From contig OY757921.1 of assembly GCA_963585895.1 (NCBI GenBank), positions 55,865,081 to 55,929,080 of the forward strand: 64,000 nt of DNA, read 5' to 3'. Made by a program: the position numbers and the translations under genes. The stretch is from Sepioteuthis lessoniana (lineage: Eukaryota > Mollusca > Cephalopoda > Myopsida > Loliginidae). The notes beneath the pieces are model-generated. The model made no database searches. It was not told the DNA's origin and saw only the letters and a program-made list of their open reading frames with translations. Below, one piece after another: positions 21,901-33,789 of the stretch (its first letter is position 1; each line of letters begins with the position of its first letter).

Positions 21901-23155
21901 GCTTTTAACGGCAACATCGGCAACAACCAGTCGGCCCTCGTCATATGCAAAAACAACGTTTACATCTGCATCAAGGCTGCGTCCAAGAAGCAAAGAGACC
22001 CAAGCGCTATTGCAGTAAGTGTGCAGTTTGTGATTTAAAAAAACAAAACAAAAAAAACGCGTTTACTTTCGGCCGTTGATGTTATTATTACTCGTTTACA
22101 GTAACCGTTTCTTACGTAATCACACGGGAATAGTGTTTCCGCGTGTATTTCCTTCATGCAAAAAACTTCTCTCTTTCAACCAAATCCAACTTGATGCATA
22201 TTGCGCCGCGGTCTGAAGACGATTTGAAGCAACTTTCAAATTGAAAGAAACGAAATTACTGAGTGTCCTAGAAAACAATGATAACCAACCTCAATAGGAA
22301 TCACATGGCATATCCAACCCTTTTCCACGCAGTCGGCATGCAGTGTCTCGTATCAGTAAATTATTCATATTTTCTGTTCTAAGTCTAACCCCTTCTTTCT
22401 GCCGCTCGACATATGCATGTTAATTCTCTTGTATGTGATATCTCCTTTCTTGTTGCCTAAATCTACTATACCCTAAAGAGACATGACGTTCCTCTTGTTA
22501 AATATTATCTCTTCTTTCCTATTGTATAAGTCTAACTTGCTCTAAGATGATCTTCCTTTGTTCCCCATTCATTTTCTCACGTCTCTGTCGATCTCGTCTT
22601 CTTTCTATCTCTCTTTTATTTCTTCTCGCTGTTCCTGTCTGATTGTCGTTCGGTACCTGCGCATCTTTTCTGATAAAGTTTGCAGCCTTCTTTCTTGTAA
22701 AGCATGGGGCTTGACCAAAAATTCCGAAAAAATATCCCGTAATTACTTTTTTCGCTAGAATTTTGAAATAATTAATGTTCTTATAATACAGTATTTAATC
22801 AGAAGAAGCAACATCTATGTAGAAGAATATCCCAACTGACTGAGTAGGATGATGGGAGAATATCCCGCGAATAATGATAATAATAATAAGAAGAATGTTT
22901 GAAAAATGTAGCACCTTAAAACTACCACTTTGCCAGTAGTTGTGGGAGCCCTGCATATTATCAAGAAAGGGAGAGATAAAAGCACGAACAAAATGGGCAG
23001 TTCACGCCCATAGGAAATACAAAAAAAAAAAATACACTTTGTGGAACTGCTCATCTCTTTAGAAGAGTACTTCAATTTGTAAATGGAAAGTTAACGCCCA
23101 AAATTATGGATCGAACACAGAATACAAATAATCATTACATTCCCTCATGATAGGT
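21901..23155. other. No clear feature; possible LINE 5' remnant at left
   Basis: Up to about 22020 the sequence is still GC-rich and probably belongs to the Tx1-like endonuclease region. Beyond that it is AT-rich, and no gene or repeat is recognised. Confidence 0.4.
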
Positions 23156-23156
23156 C

Positions 23157-23990
23157 TTGTTTGATATCAGTGTGGGAATTGTACACACAATTCGCAAGAA
23201 ACTGAAGATGCGGAAGTTTTGCGCGAAGTTTGTCCCAAGGGTGTTCAGAGAGGATCAGAAAGAAAGACGTTGTCATGACACCAGGGAAATGGTCGAGCTA
23301 ATCAATTTAGATCCCGCTGTTCTTGATGCTCTGGTGACCCGCGATGAAAGCTGGATCTACTGCTATGACCCAGAGAGCAAGAGACAGAGTTCCCAGTGGA
23401 AGCATGCTGGCTCTCCCGGACCCAAGAAGGCCAGACAGAGCAAATCCACCCACAAACTTTTGATGATCCCTTTTTTTTGACAGCACTGACATGATCTACA
23501 TACACTGGGTTCCCACTGGACAGACAGTCAACAAGGAATACTATGTTGAGGTTTTAAGGGAGTTCAGGAAGAGATTCCGTCGGAAGAGGCTAGCACGTCA
23601 GTGGCATTTCCACCAGGACAATGCACCAGTCCACAACTCCATCTTTGTCCCAGACTATTTGACCAAGATGGACATCAAGACAGTTCCTCTGCCTCCGTAT
23701 AGTGTAGATCTTGTTCCCTGTGACTTTTGGTTGTTCCCTAAGCTCAAGAAAAAACTTAGAGGCTGTCGTTATTAGACAATTGAGGAGATGAAAGAGGCTG
23801 TGACGAAGGTCATTGACACGCTCACACAAGAGGACTTCCATGGAACCTTCCAGAAGTTGTTGGAACGGTACAACAAGCGCATTGCAGCCGGAGGAGATTA
23901 CTTCGAAAGGGACTAGAGTTTCATGTGTGTACTATCAATAAAAGTGCCCATACGAAAAAAGTCTGGAAAATTATTGTGTGCTTCTTGTAA
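23157..23990 (+). pseudogene. mariner-type transposase (copy A), 5'-truncated
   Basis: The sequence begins inside the DNA-binding region (DISVGIVHTIRKKLKMRKF) and covers the catalytic core. The first Asp is in TRDESWIYCYDPE, the second in HFHQDNAPVH, and the third in the PCDFWLFP block, spaced as in a D,D34D mariner. A frameshift in a T run near 23475 separates frames 23157-23480 and 23491-23775. A stop at 23773-23775 replaces the Glu codon expected in GCRYETIEEM. The C-terminal RYNKRIAAGGDYFE is readable to 23915. The 3' end with AAAAAAGTCTGGAAA matches the ends of copies B and C. Confidence 0.9.
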
Positions 23991-24250
23991 ATGTAGAGTC
24001 AATTAAAAAAATAATGACTGGAAAGAACACTGCATTACCATCTCTTACGGACAAAGACTGGAAAAAAGTTGAGGTAGAAACCGAAAAGGTATACAAATTA
24101 TTACCAAATATCCAAACGGATAACATCAGTGAATTAAACGAGTTAATTTATTCTGGAGCGAAACTAGTCTGCGATAACATTGGTATTCATTTAAGGAACT
24201 CGAACAGAAATATAAAACCTAGATGGGAGATTAGGCCAGAAGGACTGTGA
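23978..24250 (+). pseudogene. N-terminal linker of RLE LINE protein
   Basis: The 90-codon frame reads SLTDKDWKKVEVETEKVYKL and NELIYSGAKLVCDNIGIHLR. I recognise this as the stretch upstream of RT in the RLE family present throughout this window. The first ~10 codons belong to the mariner end, so the ATG is not a genuine start. Frames are broken beyond 24250. Confidence 0.7.
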
Positions 24251-25037
24251 TAATAAGTGAAAGGAAAAATACACGAGGATATGTTTGGTTAAAAAGATCA
24301 AAACAAGTAGACAAGTCTGACAATGCAACTTCAAGAGATAAATTGAATGATATTGGCGAAAGAAGGGAGACTTAAAAGATACTGAGACTGGATCAAGTAT
24401 TACAAGCAAAAGAGAATATTCCAAAATAACAAAAGAACATTCTACCAACAATTAGGTGGAAAATGCACGAGGACAAATCAAAACCTGGATTCAAAGGAAG
24501 CAAAACTATATTGGAGTAAAATATAGGAACCAAGAGAACCTAAAATAAGGGCCGAATGGAGAAATAATATGAAAAAAGAATTACAAGGACTTAAAAAAGG
24601 CTCTGAGACGAACATGCACCTGGAACAGCTGAGAGCAGCATTCAAAAAGGTACCGAGTTAGAAAACACAAGACCATGTTGGCCTACATGGATTCAGATTT
24701 TAAAGAATTCACCTCTATCCATAATAGACTGGCTCTTCAACTGAGCAGATGCCAGAATACCCAAATGGATAACTAAAGAGAGGACAACCCTGATCAATAA
24801 ACACCATCAAAAGGGAACGAGCCACTCTAAGCAGTTAATGTTCTTGACTATGAGGTGGAAAATCTGGCTCACAAAGATTAGGGATAAAGTCTACTATTCC
24901 CTTATATGCCTCAGACTGTTTATGGAAGAACAGAAACTGTGCCACAGAGGTACAAGAGGGACAGGTGATTATAATACATTGATCAGCAAATTCTCAAGTA
25001 GAGCGAAGCGAAGCAGAAAAATGTAGCCATGGTAGGG

Positions 25038-26312
25038 ATTGACTGTAAAAAGGCCAATTAATATAGTCCTAAAATCCTGGATTAGGGATCATCGGAACAT
25101 ATACAAAATATCCGACAAAGTCAAAATCTATGGTGTAGACTGACTACAAAAAAGGCCAATTGATATGGTCTTACAATCCAGCATGAGATATATTCGGAAA
25201 ATAAAAAAAAAATCTGACAAAGTCAAAATCCATTGTGTAGATTGACTACAAAAAGTCTAATTGATATGATCTTACATTCCACGATGAGAGATCATCGGAA
25301 AATGTACAAAATTTTCGACAAAGTAAAAATCCATTGTATGGATTGACTACAAAAAAAAAGCGGATGATATGGCCCTGCAATGCTGGAAAAGAGATAAAAG
25401 GAAAATGCAAAAAATACGCAAGTTAAAATCCATGGCGTAGATTGACTACAATAAAAGCCAATTCATATGGTTTTACAATCCTGGATAAGAAGTAATCGTA
25501 AAATGTACAAAATAACATACAATGACAAGATCCATGATTTACATTGACTACAAAAAGTCTAATTGATATGTTCTTACAATCCTGGATAAGAGATCATCCA
25601 AAAATGTACAAAATATCCGACATAGTCAAAATCCATGGTCAATTGATATGGTCTAACAACCTGGAAAGAGATCATCGTAAAATGTACAAAATATCCAACA
25701 AAGTTAAAATCCACGGTGTGGATTGACAACAAAAAATGTCTAATGGATATGCTTTTATATTTCAGCACGACAGATCATCGCAAAATGTACAAAATATCCG
25801 ACAAAGTCAAAATCCATGGAGTAGATTGACAACAAAAAGTATAATTAGTATGGTCTTACAATCCAGGATGAGAGATCATCAGAAAACATACAAAATATCC
25901 AAAAAATTAAAATCCATGGCGTAGAGTGACTACAAAAAGTCTAATTGATGTGGTCTTACAATCCTGGACTGGAAATCATTGGAAAATGTACAAAATACCC
26001 GACAAAGTAAAAATCCATGGTAATGATTGACTACAAAAAATACTGATGATATTGTCCTACAAATCCTGGATAAAAGATCATCCGAAAACGCAAAAAAGAA
26101 TAGCCAAAAAAGTTAAAATTTATGGTTTGGATTGACTACAGATAAGGCAAAATTATATAGTCTTATAACCCTGGATAAGAGATCGTCGGAAAATGTACAA
26201 AACATCCGACAAAATCAAAATCCATGATGTAGATTGACTACAAAAAAGGCTAATTGATATGGTCTTACAATACTGGATAAGAGATAATCGAAAAATGTAA
26301 AAGAAAATAACC
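25038..26312 (+). repeat. Tandem array of ~100-bp units derived from RT motif A
   Basis: Thirteen units start near 25038, 25139, 25241, 25342, 25441, 25543, about 25640 (partial), 25722, 25825, 25925, 26026, 26131 and 26233. Each reads, allowing one shift, as ID(Y/C)KK, then DMVLQSWIRDHRKMYKISDK, the RT motif A segment found once in the minus-strand copy (WIDCKNAYDMVPQSW, 6.8 kb). Most units share an extra base between the KK and DM codons, so the shift predates amplification. Spacing varies from about 99 to 105 bp. Confidence 0.92.
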
Positions 26313-26319
26313 ACCAAAA

Positions 26320-26940
26320 TTTTTAATTTGGTGCTATGACAAACACCACACTACTAATGAAAAACGGAAAACGACAAATGACGGAAGGAAAATAGCTATC
26401 AAATCTAGAAAAAATCAGAATGCTCGGAGAAAAGGAAACCTATAAATACTTAGGAATATTGAAATGCAGAAATGAAAGAAAAAATAAAAAAAGAATACCT
26501 CAGGAGAACGAGAAAACTACTCGAAACCAAACTACCAAACAAAAATCTCATCAAAGGAATTACTTGACTGCCCCCCTTGTAAGATACTCTGGACCATTCC
26601 TAAAGTGAGCCAGAGAAGAACTCCAACAAATGGACCAGAGAACAAGAAAACTCATAATGATGTATAAAGCATTATATTCCAGAGATGACGTAGACAGACA
26701 GTATGTGTCAAGTAAAGAAGGAGGAAGAGGACTCACCAGCATTAAAAATTGCGTCGATACATCGATACAACGACTTGAAGACTACATAAAAAGTGCAGAT
26801 GAAGACTGATTACAGCCTCCAGAAACAATACAGAAAACAAAAGTATCAACAGAACAAAGTAACCAGGAAAAATAGGAAGAAGAAGAACTGTATAGACATT
26901 TTAATGGAAATGACTAAAAAAAAGAAACATTGAGAGATAA
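26320..26940 (+). pseudogene. RT thumb and downstream region of RLE LINE
   Basis: Readable in several frames: MLGEKETYKYLGIL (from 26420), then LVRYSGPFLK, EELQQMDQRTRKLIMMYKAL and an SIQRLEDYIK-like segment near 26765-26790. These match, in order, the part missing from the minus-strand copy at 6.4 kb, which is how that deletion can be measured. Frequent stops. Confidence 0.8.
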
Positions 26941-27119
26941 ATTGAGTCTCTTCTGATAGCAGCACAAAATAACGTCGTAAGGGCGATGTCAAAGCAAGAA
27001 TAGAAAAGACGCAACAAAATAGCTGATGTAGATTATGTGGTGACAGAGACGAAACGATTAATCATACAATATGCAAATACATCAAATTAAAGCAAAGAGA
27101 CTATAAGTCTTGACACGAT

Positions 27120-27626
27120 TGGTTGGGCAAGATGATCTACTGGGAATTGTGCAAGAAGTTTAAATTTGACCATATGAACAAATGGTAGATGCACATCCCG
27201 GAATCCGGCTTAGAAAATGAGACGCACACAATTCTTTGGGATTTTGAGACACAAACAGATCACCTACTTTCAGCCAGACGACTAGACCTAATAATAGTCA
27301 ACAAGAAAGAGAACCTACCGAATAGTGGACTTTGCTGTTCTGGTGACCATGGGGTAAACCTGAAAGAAAGCGAAAAGAGACATAAGTACCTAGACCTTGC
27401 TAGAGAACTGAAAAAAACTATGAAACAAAAAAGTGACGGGGATACCAATTGTAATTGGTACAGTCACAAAAGGACTAGTATTGAGACTGGAGGACTTGAA
27501 AATAACAGTTCGAATGGAGACCATCCTAACTACAGCATTGTTGAGATCGGCCAGAATACTGAGAAGAGTCCTAGAGATTTGAGGATACTTGCTCCTGTGG
27601 AAACCCATCAGCTAATGCTGGTGTGA
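27120..27626 (+). pseudogene. RLE endonuclease domain of RLE LINE
   Basis: The frame 27189-27626 (145 codons) includes ETHTILWDFETQTDHLLSAR and RLDLIIVNKKENLP. The conserved RRPD is RRLD here, a change at a probable catalytic or structural residue. KRHKYLDLARELKKTMK follows. The upstream CCHC knuckle (near 27030-27070) is readable only in other frames. The last codons run to the 3' terminus GTGTGAAAAACTC. Confidence 0.8.
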
Positions 27627-27655
27627 AAAACTCAAATGAGTCAAATAAGGAACTA

Positions 27656-28638
27656 TGCGTTTTGTGATATATTTCTTTATTATTTAATCCAAAATAAACA
27701 AAAGAGCTAATGAAGATAATTTTTTCCGACTATACAACCTTAACATTCATCCAGTCTGAAATTATGTTATAAAGATACGTTTTTTTATTTAAAAAAGTTT
27801 AATGATAGATTGTGGTTAAAAATACTGGATTTTATATTACATTTGAATATCTAGAAACGTTGTTCACTGACTGACTAAAGTTTTCTTTGGAGGAAAAGTA
27901 CAAAGTTGAAGCGTTAATCAACCGGCAACATTCGCTTAAGTATTCACTGTTTATTTAAAGGAAAGAAAAACGTCAATTAGTAAAACCATTAAGTATATGA
28001 GGATGAGCAGCCCCAACGTCGCAGGTGATTATGCTGAGAAGAAAGGTAAGGTTGTTGATTAACACTGATTATCTTCTATTGCATTTATAGAATAAGATTG
28101 TATACGAGCCAAAAGGTAAAAGGCAAAAGGCAAAAAAAAAAAAAAAGAGAAAAAAAAAAAACAAGAACAAAATCACTTTTCGCAAACATCTACATTAACT
28201 GTATATCTCCCAGCACCTACTCCACACACACTGTCATCACTTTTGTTGTTTTCATTGACAGAATGTTTAAGTATTTCTATTCTGAACAATCGAATAGATA
28301 AAACTTCGGCTCATAAAGAAAATATGAGGTTCACGTCAAAATGAAAGGCTTTCGGCAGTAGTCTTCTTTCATACTCATAAAATATGCTGTCTAAATTCAA
28401 CTTTCCATTTAAGTCGTTGAAGGAAGCACAAATAACCTTGAGAGAAAATGTGAAATACAAATTGATTAATATCTCATTTTTCTTCTACAAGATAAACATC
28501 TTTAATTACAAATAACTTTAGTTTTGCAGTTTTTCTTGTAGAAGACCTAGACCAAATGCGAAATCTAAATATACACCAGGAAAAAACTATCAGATCATTT
28601 CTAAAACAAATCCTAACGAAAAATAATTTCCACTCTGT
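27656..28638. other. No recognisable feature
   Basis: AT-rich, with an A-rich low-complexity patch at 28100-28170 that gives a lysine-rich spurious frame. No gene or named repeat. Confidence 0.45.
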
Positions 28639-28639
28639 C

Positions 28640-28990
28640 ATTGGGGCTTAGAATATACTGACTGTCCCTCCTTACATAGGATTAAGATTTAAAAAAAAGG
28701 GGGTTCCTGGGTATGAGACAAAACTTCATCTGATGGTGAGGCTCCAATTCCGGAGATCTTAGGAGTGTGGTGTACTCCTTCGTCGTCATTACACTTAGTT
28801 TCACGCTGAATCGGAGTAGAAGTACCAGTTAGCTCTGTTTAAAAATTTATCTGATTCCACTGTATGCAAAAAAAAAACTCTTAAGAAACAACTACACAAA
28901 AATGCACGAATGAACAAACAATGAACGCTATTCCCTAACCTCAAGGCATAAAATAGCCCTGGTGGGGTTGACATGCCATTAGAATCAATC
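28640..28990 (+). mobile_element. Composite family M, copy c (short VNTR)
   Basis: The head (28640-28840) has CATTGGGGCTTAGAATA, CTTCATCTGATGGTGAGGCT and GAGTGTGGTGTACTCCTTCG. Only a trace of VNTR remains (CCACTGTATGCAAA near 28860). A diverged tail follows at 28930-28985 (GGCATAAAATAGCCC, GTTGACATGCCATTA). It ends in an (AATC)n tract. Confidence 0.65.
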
Positions 28991-29697
28991 AATCAATCAA
29001 AAGTAATTCAATTTATTTGAAGTATATCTTATAATAATGTTCAGATAATAAAATAATATTATGTGAATTGTTTGTATTAAAATTAACTTGATTAACATTT
29101 TATAAGTGCGCTGACTTTATCATTTTTGCTGAGATTTGTTGCTGTGAAATTGTGATCCGCAAAGTAGTTTTGCAAATCTTTACTAATGAAATGAGTTTAA
29201 TTCTCTTTGAATATTTCAAGCATGTGGTATGACAGTGAAAAGCAAAAATAAAAAAATAAAAAATAAGATAAAATTTTAAAAAAAAAATGTGTGATCTAGT
29301 AAAAGAAAAAAAAAAGATCAATTAATTTTTACTCAGAAGCTGCAAGTGTTCGAGAATGCACTTTCAGGAAAAGAATCTACGATTATTCTGAACTATTGTG
29401 CAAGTTGTCGCATTTAAACTGACGGAGAGGGAGCTGTATTTTATGCTGATTGTGAAAACAGAATAAAATTTATTAGTTACTTGACTCATTCCCACCATAA
29501 AAGCCATTTTTTCTTAAAAAAAAACAAAACACTTTATTTTGATACAAACGTCAACTTTGTTCCGCCTAAAAGGAGTTTTGGCTTTGCAAACTCTTTTTTT
29601 TATTCCTTTCGTTAGATAAATGTCTCACTATGCAAATCACATTTTGCTAGTAAAACTGAATATTGAAATTAAGTCCGTTTTTTTTGCTTGTTTTCTG

Positions 29698-29703
<6 letters not shown>
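28991..29703. other. No recognisable feature
   Basis: AT-rich sequence with poly-A-like patches near 29245-29315. No gene found. Confidence 0.45.

Positions 29704-29779
<76 letters not shown>
29704..29779. repeat. (GT)n microsatellite
   Basis: About 38 GT dinucleotides. The cysteine/valine-rich and threonine/histidine-rich frames across it are artefacts. Confidence 0.98.
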
Positions 29780-29781
<2 letters not shown>

Positions 29782-29867
29782 ATCCCTATTTTAAATAAAG
29801 TTTTATGGTTCAAATATAGTGACAAGCAAAAGAAATGAGCCACCGAGCTAATGCATACATATCATTA

Positions 29868-30165
29868 TCATCAACATCAACATCTCGTACTGCTCTCGAC
29901 ATTCGTTTCTGTCATCCATCGCTTCTAGACTACATCCTGTGTCCGTACACAACTGTTGAAGATAAGTTCTAGTAGGTTATACAACACTTACACATCCATG
30001 TGAAGGGCTCCATAGGAGAACGTCGCTTATGAGTTCGTCCTTATTTCTCCAGCAGTGTCCCGCAGGTCTTGTCCGTCTTATTTTGATAGTTTTAGAGATG
30101 AGAGGTAGGTGGCCATACAGCTGCTGCTTTGTTGGATGTTGCTTCCAGGATTTGTTCAATATCAC
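29868..30165 (-). pseudogene. RTE-like LINE, C-terminal fragment
   Basis: The minus-strand frame 30165-29977 gives LNKSWKQHPTKQQLYGHLPL and RTRPAGHCWRNKDELISDV, matching the RTE-like LINE at 12.5-12.8 kb but retaining LYGH, which that copy lacks. The 3' end is an ATC/ATG-type tail near 29868-29882. It is 5'-truncated near 30160. Confidence 0.85.
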
Positions 30166-30309
30166 ATCAAATTGATACAGTCAGAGGAGGGAGATATGCA
30201 TCTGATGAGGCTGAAATAGGGTGTTTTGTGATACTTTTCCCCACTCTACATGGTAAACGTCTTTACAAATTGAGATGTGCATACAAATTTCTTATGTTAA
30301 GTGTATATC

Positions 30310-30575
30310 TACTCAACCCATGATGTGACACAAGGTCAATTTTTTACAGATTATTGATGAATTCAGAGTTTTTCTTCTCTTGGGTTAAAGAGCCCAGTTT
30401 GCGCTACTATTTACTCATTGTTGGAAGAAAAAGAGATGGATTCATACCTTTCCTGAGAGCATAACCGTGAAATGAAACGCAAACAGCTTTATCCAATATT
30501 TGATCTCGGATCTACGTAGTCATCTCAAGACGATAACCGTTAGGCAACTCACCTCCATGTGTTAAGTGGATTAAA
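30310..30575 (-). mobile_element. SINE family 3 (tRNA-like), minus strand
   Basis: Read in reverse, GTTGCCTAACGGTTATCG resembles a tRNA A-box region and GAGATCAAATATTGGA a worn B box. It is followed by a body shared with copies at 30835, 32745, 33655 and 59265 (GTGACACAAGGTCAATTTTT and AGAGCCCAGTTTGCG on the plus strand). All five copies found are on the minus strand. Confidence 0.65.
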
Positions 30576-30834
30576 TACAGACTGCGTAACACTTGAAGCT
30601 TCAATTTGACTTTTTAGTGTAGTTGATATAAATTTTATGAACAAAAGAGAAAGTTTGGAGCCAATGATGAAGATATTTGAAATGAGTCTACATGATGTCA
30701 TCAAAGAGCTTCTCTCTCTCTCTCTCCAAGTCCCTCAGATGTTTGAAGAATTTTGGATAGAAAAAAAAAACCTATTAGTCTTTCGAAATCAGAAAAAAGA
30801 AGAAAGAAAACTTGTTGGGTTATGAGTATGTATT

Positions 30835-31080
30835 TACTCAATCCCTCTGACCGGAGCATGATGTGCCACAAGATTCTTTTCAAGTGGAGTAATGCTGGCT
30901 CGAATTTAGAGTTTTCTTTCTCTTAGACCGGTTGCCTTATAATATTCAAAGAACTCAGTTTGCGATACTATTTATCTGTAGCTGAGTGAGCACAGAAGTG
31001 AAACACAGTCTCGTCCAGGATTTGACCTCGGGCCGCTGATATCCTACAACGATAACCAATATGCTATGAGCTAGTTAGGT
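30835..31080 (-). mobile_element. SINE family 3, minus strand
   Basis: The reverse strand has the clearest B box of the family (GAGGTCAAATCCTGG near 31028) and an A-box-like ATTGGTTATCGTTG near 31055. The body shares GATGTGCCACAAG, GGAGTAATGCTGGCT and CTCAGTTTGCGATAC with the other copies. Confidence 0.7.
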
Positions 31081-31534
31081 TTTGAGTATCCAAGTTAACG
31101 ACTGATCATATAATGAATAAAAGCAGTATGATTTATCAAATTTCTGTCTATACAATAAGAAAAATACGACGTAAAAATAATCTAGATGAACGTGTAGTAG
31201 CGAAAAATGGCTATCATTAACAAAAACATGGAACAAGACAAGAATCGGCAAAGAAACATCAATGGAACAATGAAAAAAAAACAACTGTAATAGCCGAATT
31301 TGGTGACGAAAATAAAATTGAACTATATTCTAATGCTAGAGAATATGTGTAAAGAATGTTTAGTAGTTGAAAAAATCCTATAAGTTTCCGTAGTAAGAGT
31401 TTAATGACTTGTGGCTGCGTCAAAATTTTGCAAGAAAGTTGATCAGGATCGATAGAATATTAAATAGAGAAGACACATCACTTTGTTTATATGTCAACTA
31501 TTTTTTCATAAAGGGAAATATTCCATAATGTCTT

Positions 31535-31660
31535 TAAGCAAACAAGTGTCACATTGGCCTGACCTAAGCCCTGACGTGAAAATATTTGAACCTGTGTACA
31601 GAGAGTATATAAGAAACAGAAAGAAAAAATATCCCGAAATTTTAGATTTACTGTAAAATA
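31535..31660 (+). pseudogene. Tc1-like transposase C-terminal fragment
   Basis: In frame from about 31545 the sequence reads HWPDLSPDVKIFEPVYREYI and then KKYPEILDLL. This parallels the Tc1 catalytic end, W-P-x-x-S-P-D-L-N-P-I-E. The final acidic residue appears as FEP and the N as K. About 40 codons remain. No inverted repeats could be placed. Confidence 0.6.
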
Positions 31661-31829
31661 AAAATTGCTGAATATTCCTGATTAGACAATTTTGAATTTG
31701 TATGCCCTATTTACGGCATTCATGCACATTCAGATCTGTATCACTAAGCGTCTCAATATGAACACAACTTGCATTACAGTCCACAAGGATATCGCACTTA
31801 CAAGTATTTAATGAAGGAAACTCTAATCG

Positions 31830-31950
31830 AAGTGTCTTCCTTTTAACAGCGCTATTAATGACACGAGTTTTAATAGCATTATTTAATGAAACTCGTTTTA
31901 ACGACACTATATAATGAGACTCCTTTTTAACGGCACCATTTAATGACGCA
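31830..31950. repeat. Short minisatellite, ~29-bp unit, ~4 copies
   Basis: Four imperfect units share TTTTAA(C/T)(G/A)(G/C)CA and TTTAATGA. They recur across 31830-31950 within otherwise unassigned sequence. Confidence 0.65.
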
Positions 31951-32224
31951 TAGGACATTTGTTTAAATATTTTTGCAATATTATTGAGAGAGATTAGTTT
32001 GCAAAAAGAGTACAAGAAAATCACAGCAGATCATTATCAAAACTAGAATTAGTTAAGCATTAAAATAATTCTACCGAAAATAAAAGATAAATCTAAAAAG
32101 TGTAAAGTAATTAGTAATGCATCCATCGTTATTACAGTAAATTCGTTATAACAGCACTCTTGAATTCGTGTAGGACCTGTAATAACGGGAGTATATATAA
32201 AAGTTCATTGGCTGACCAAGATAC

Positions 32225-32460
32225 CCTTGTGGCATGTGAACAAATGAGGCTCATTTTTTTAACATAGTCCCCCTCGCGATCAACAAACTTCTTCCATCGG
32301 CGTTACTAGAATCCCATCCGTCTAAAAAGTCATCAGCAGTAGATATAACGTCATCGTACGAAGTTTTCAGTCTGAACTTTTCAGCCAGTGAACCTTTTAG
32401 CCTACTCTGGTAAAACATCCGGTAATGTATCGTATGGAGTGTTCGTCTTTCTCTTTCGAA
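32225..32460 (-). pseudogene. Possible mariner-like transposase C-terminus
   Basis: A minus-strand frame (32466-32251) includes DDFLDGWDSSNADG. In the next frame it reads KKFVDREGDYVKK up to about 32260, reminiscent of the W-x-K-C-V-x-x-x-G-x-Y-V end of mariner transposases. No catalytic residues are present, so the call rests on a short motif only. Confidence 0.4.
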
Positions 32461-32744
32461 AATCAATAAATAAAAGAAATAATGCTACTGAAGTAATTCT
32501 AATGCTTATTTTATTTTTTAAACTTTGATGTTTTCTATGCCCCATTCATTAAATCGAGTTAACAGGTCAAATAATTAAATTAAAAGGTCAAATGGATTTT
32601 TGAGTCACGTAGAATAATTGCATATACTTGTATATCAGCATGATTACGTAAGTACATGAACTTATTATTTGGCACTTTGTTGGCATGGATACAGATGCAT
32701 TTTATCTACTTATGTACGTAGCTATACCCAGGAATATATATGAA

Positions 32745-32950
32745 TATATTCTCAAATCGTTCGCTACGGACAGGAAGCCACACAAGGCCAATTTTAAGAG
32801 GAGTAATGCTGGCTAAAATTCAGTTTTCAAACTCCTCTATAAGTCGTCTTACCAAGGCTAACAATTTTTCCGTGGCTGGAGTATAAGTGATGGATTCATT
32901 CTTTTCTCATTAGCGATTCCTTTTCCTGCTACGATAAACATTACGATACG
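32745..32950 (-). mobile_element. SINE family 3, minus strand, worn
   Basis: Shares GGCCAATTTTAAGAGGAGTA and GTAATGCTGGCT and the AGTCGTCTTACCAA stretch with the other family-3 copies. The tRNA-like head near 32930-32950 is badly degraded. Confidence 0.55.
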
Positions 32951-32955
32951 TAAGC

Positions 32956-32990
<35 letters not shown>

Positions 32991-33654
32991 TATGCGCGCG
33001 TGCGTCTGTGTCCCATAATGATAAAAATGTTGAGGAACATTACAACTGTCTATAAGGTTGTAATGACGACGTAATTAGGAACTTTTATACTTTATTTTAA
33101 AAAAAAGCGGGAAGCGAAAACCATTCAGAAATGGTCTTAAGGCTCAAGCTAGGAATTAATTTAAAAAACATAAGTTTTGTGTGTGATGTGAAATTTATTA
33201 TTAATAGATTATAAACAAGTAGTAAATCAAATTAATAAATGTTGGGGATAAGTTTTTGTTATCCTCACAGTTTAAACCTCTGTCAAATGAATTAGAATAT
33301 TGCTTCGTTTTGATATTAGTCTTGCCAGGAAAGACGATTCGGGTTGTTGTTTGATTGTTGGTGACAAAAGGATTAAAGTAGATTCTATAGTAGTTTTCTA
33401 TAATTCTTATTTTACTTATTAACGTGTGAGCGTACATTTTTCTATCATTAAATGAGATAATGTAACTTTTATAGATTTAGGATTTTTTTCCCTTTTATTT
33501 TTTTTGCTCTGGATACTTTTTGAACACACTTCATACGTCTCTATTAGAATAATAGAATAACACAATTATAGAATGATGATTGCTTCTGTTAAAAAATCCA
33601 AAAAGAAATGTTAGACTTTATAATGAAAGAAGCAGAAAATTGCAAAGGATGTAT
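32951..33654. other. AT run and unassigned sequence
   Basis: An (AT)n run at 32958-32988 is followed by AT-rich DNA without recognisable genes or repeats. Confidence 0.5.
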
Positions 33655-33788
33655 TTACCGAAACCCTATGTCATGGACAGGGTGTAATAAAAGGCCAATT
33701 TTTAAGCGGAGTAAAGCTGGTTTGAATCCATAGTTTTCTTCCTTTTAGATTAGTTGCCTAACTAAAGCTAAAGAACCCAGTCAGCCCT
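33655..33788 (-). mobile_element. SINE family 3, minus strand, truncated
   Basis: Shares GGCCAATTTTTAAGCGGAGT, AAAGCTGGTTTGAA and AGAACCCAGT with the other copies. The head is missing at the right end, where an RLE LINE fragment starts. Confidence 0.6.
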
Positions 33789-33789
33789 A

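Larger units (their letters stand above)
23991..27655 (+). mobile_element. RLE-type LINE, plus strand, long degenerate copy with internal satellite
   Basis: This copy starts directly after mariner copy A with an N-terminal linker (LPNIQTDNISELNELIYSGA, from 23978). RT fingers follow (24838-25030), then a 13-unit tandem array made from RT motif A (25038-26312). It resumes in the thumb region (26320-26780) and ends with the RLE domain (27120-27626) and the family terminus at about 27649. Catalytic motif YxDD is missing: the array joins FGAMTNTTLLMKNGKRQMTEG directly. About 3.7 kb, inactive. Confidence 0.85.

Noticed and set aside
29620..29843. Small proteins across the (GT)n tract on both strands
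   Set aside because: Same reason; the dinucleotide repeat opens both frames.
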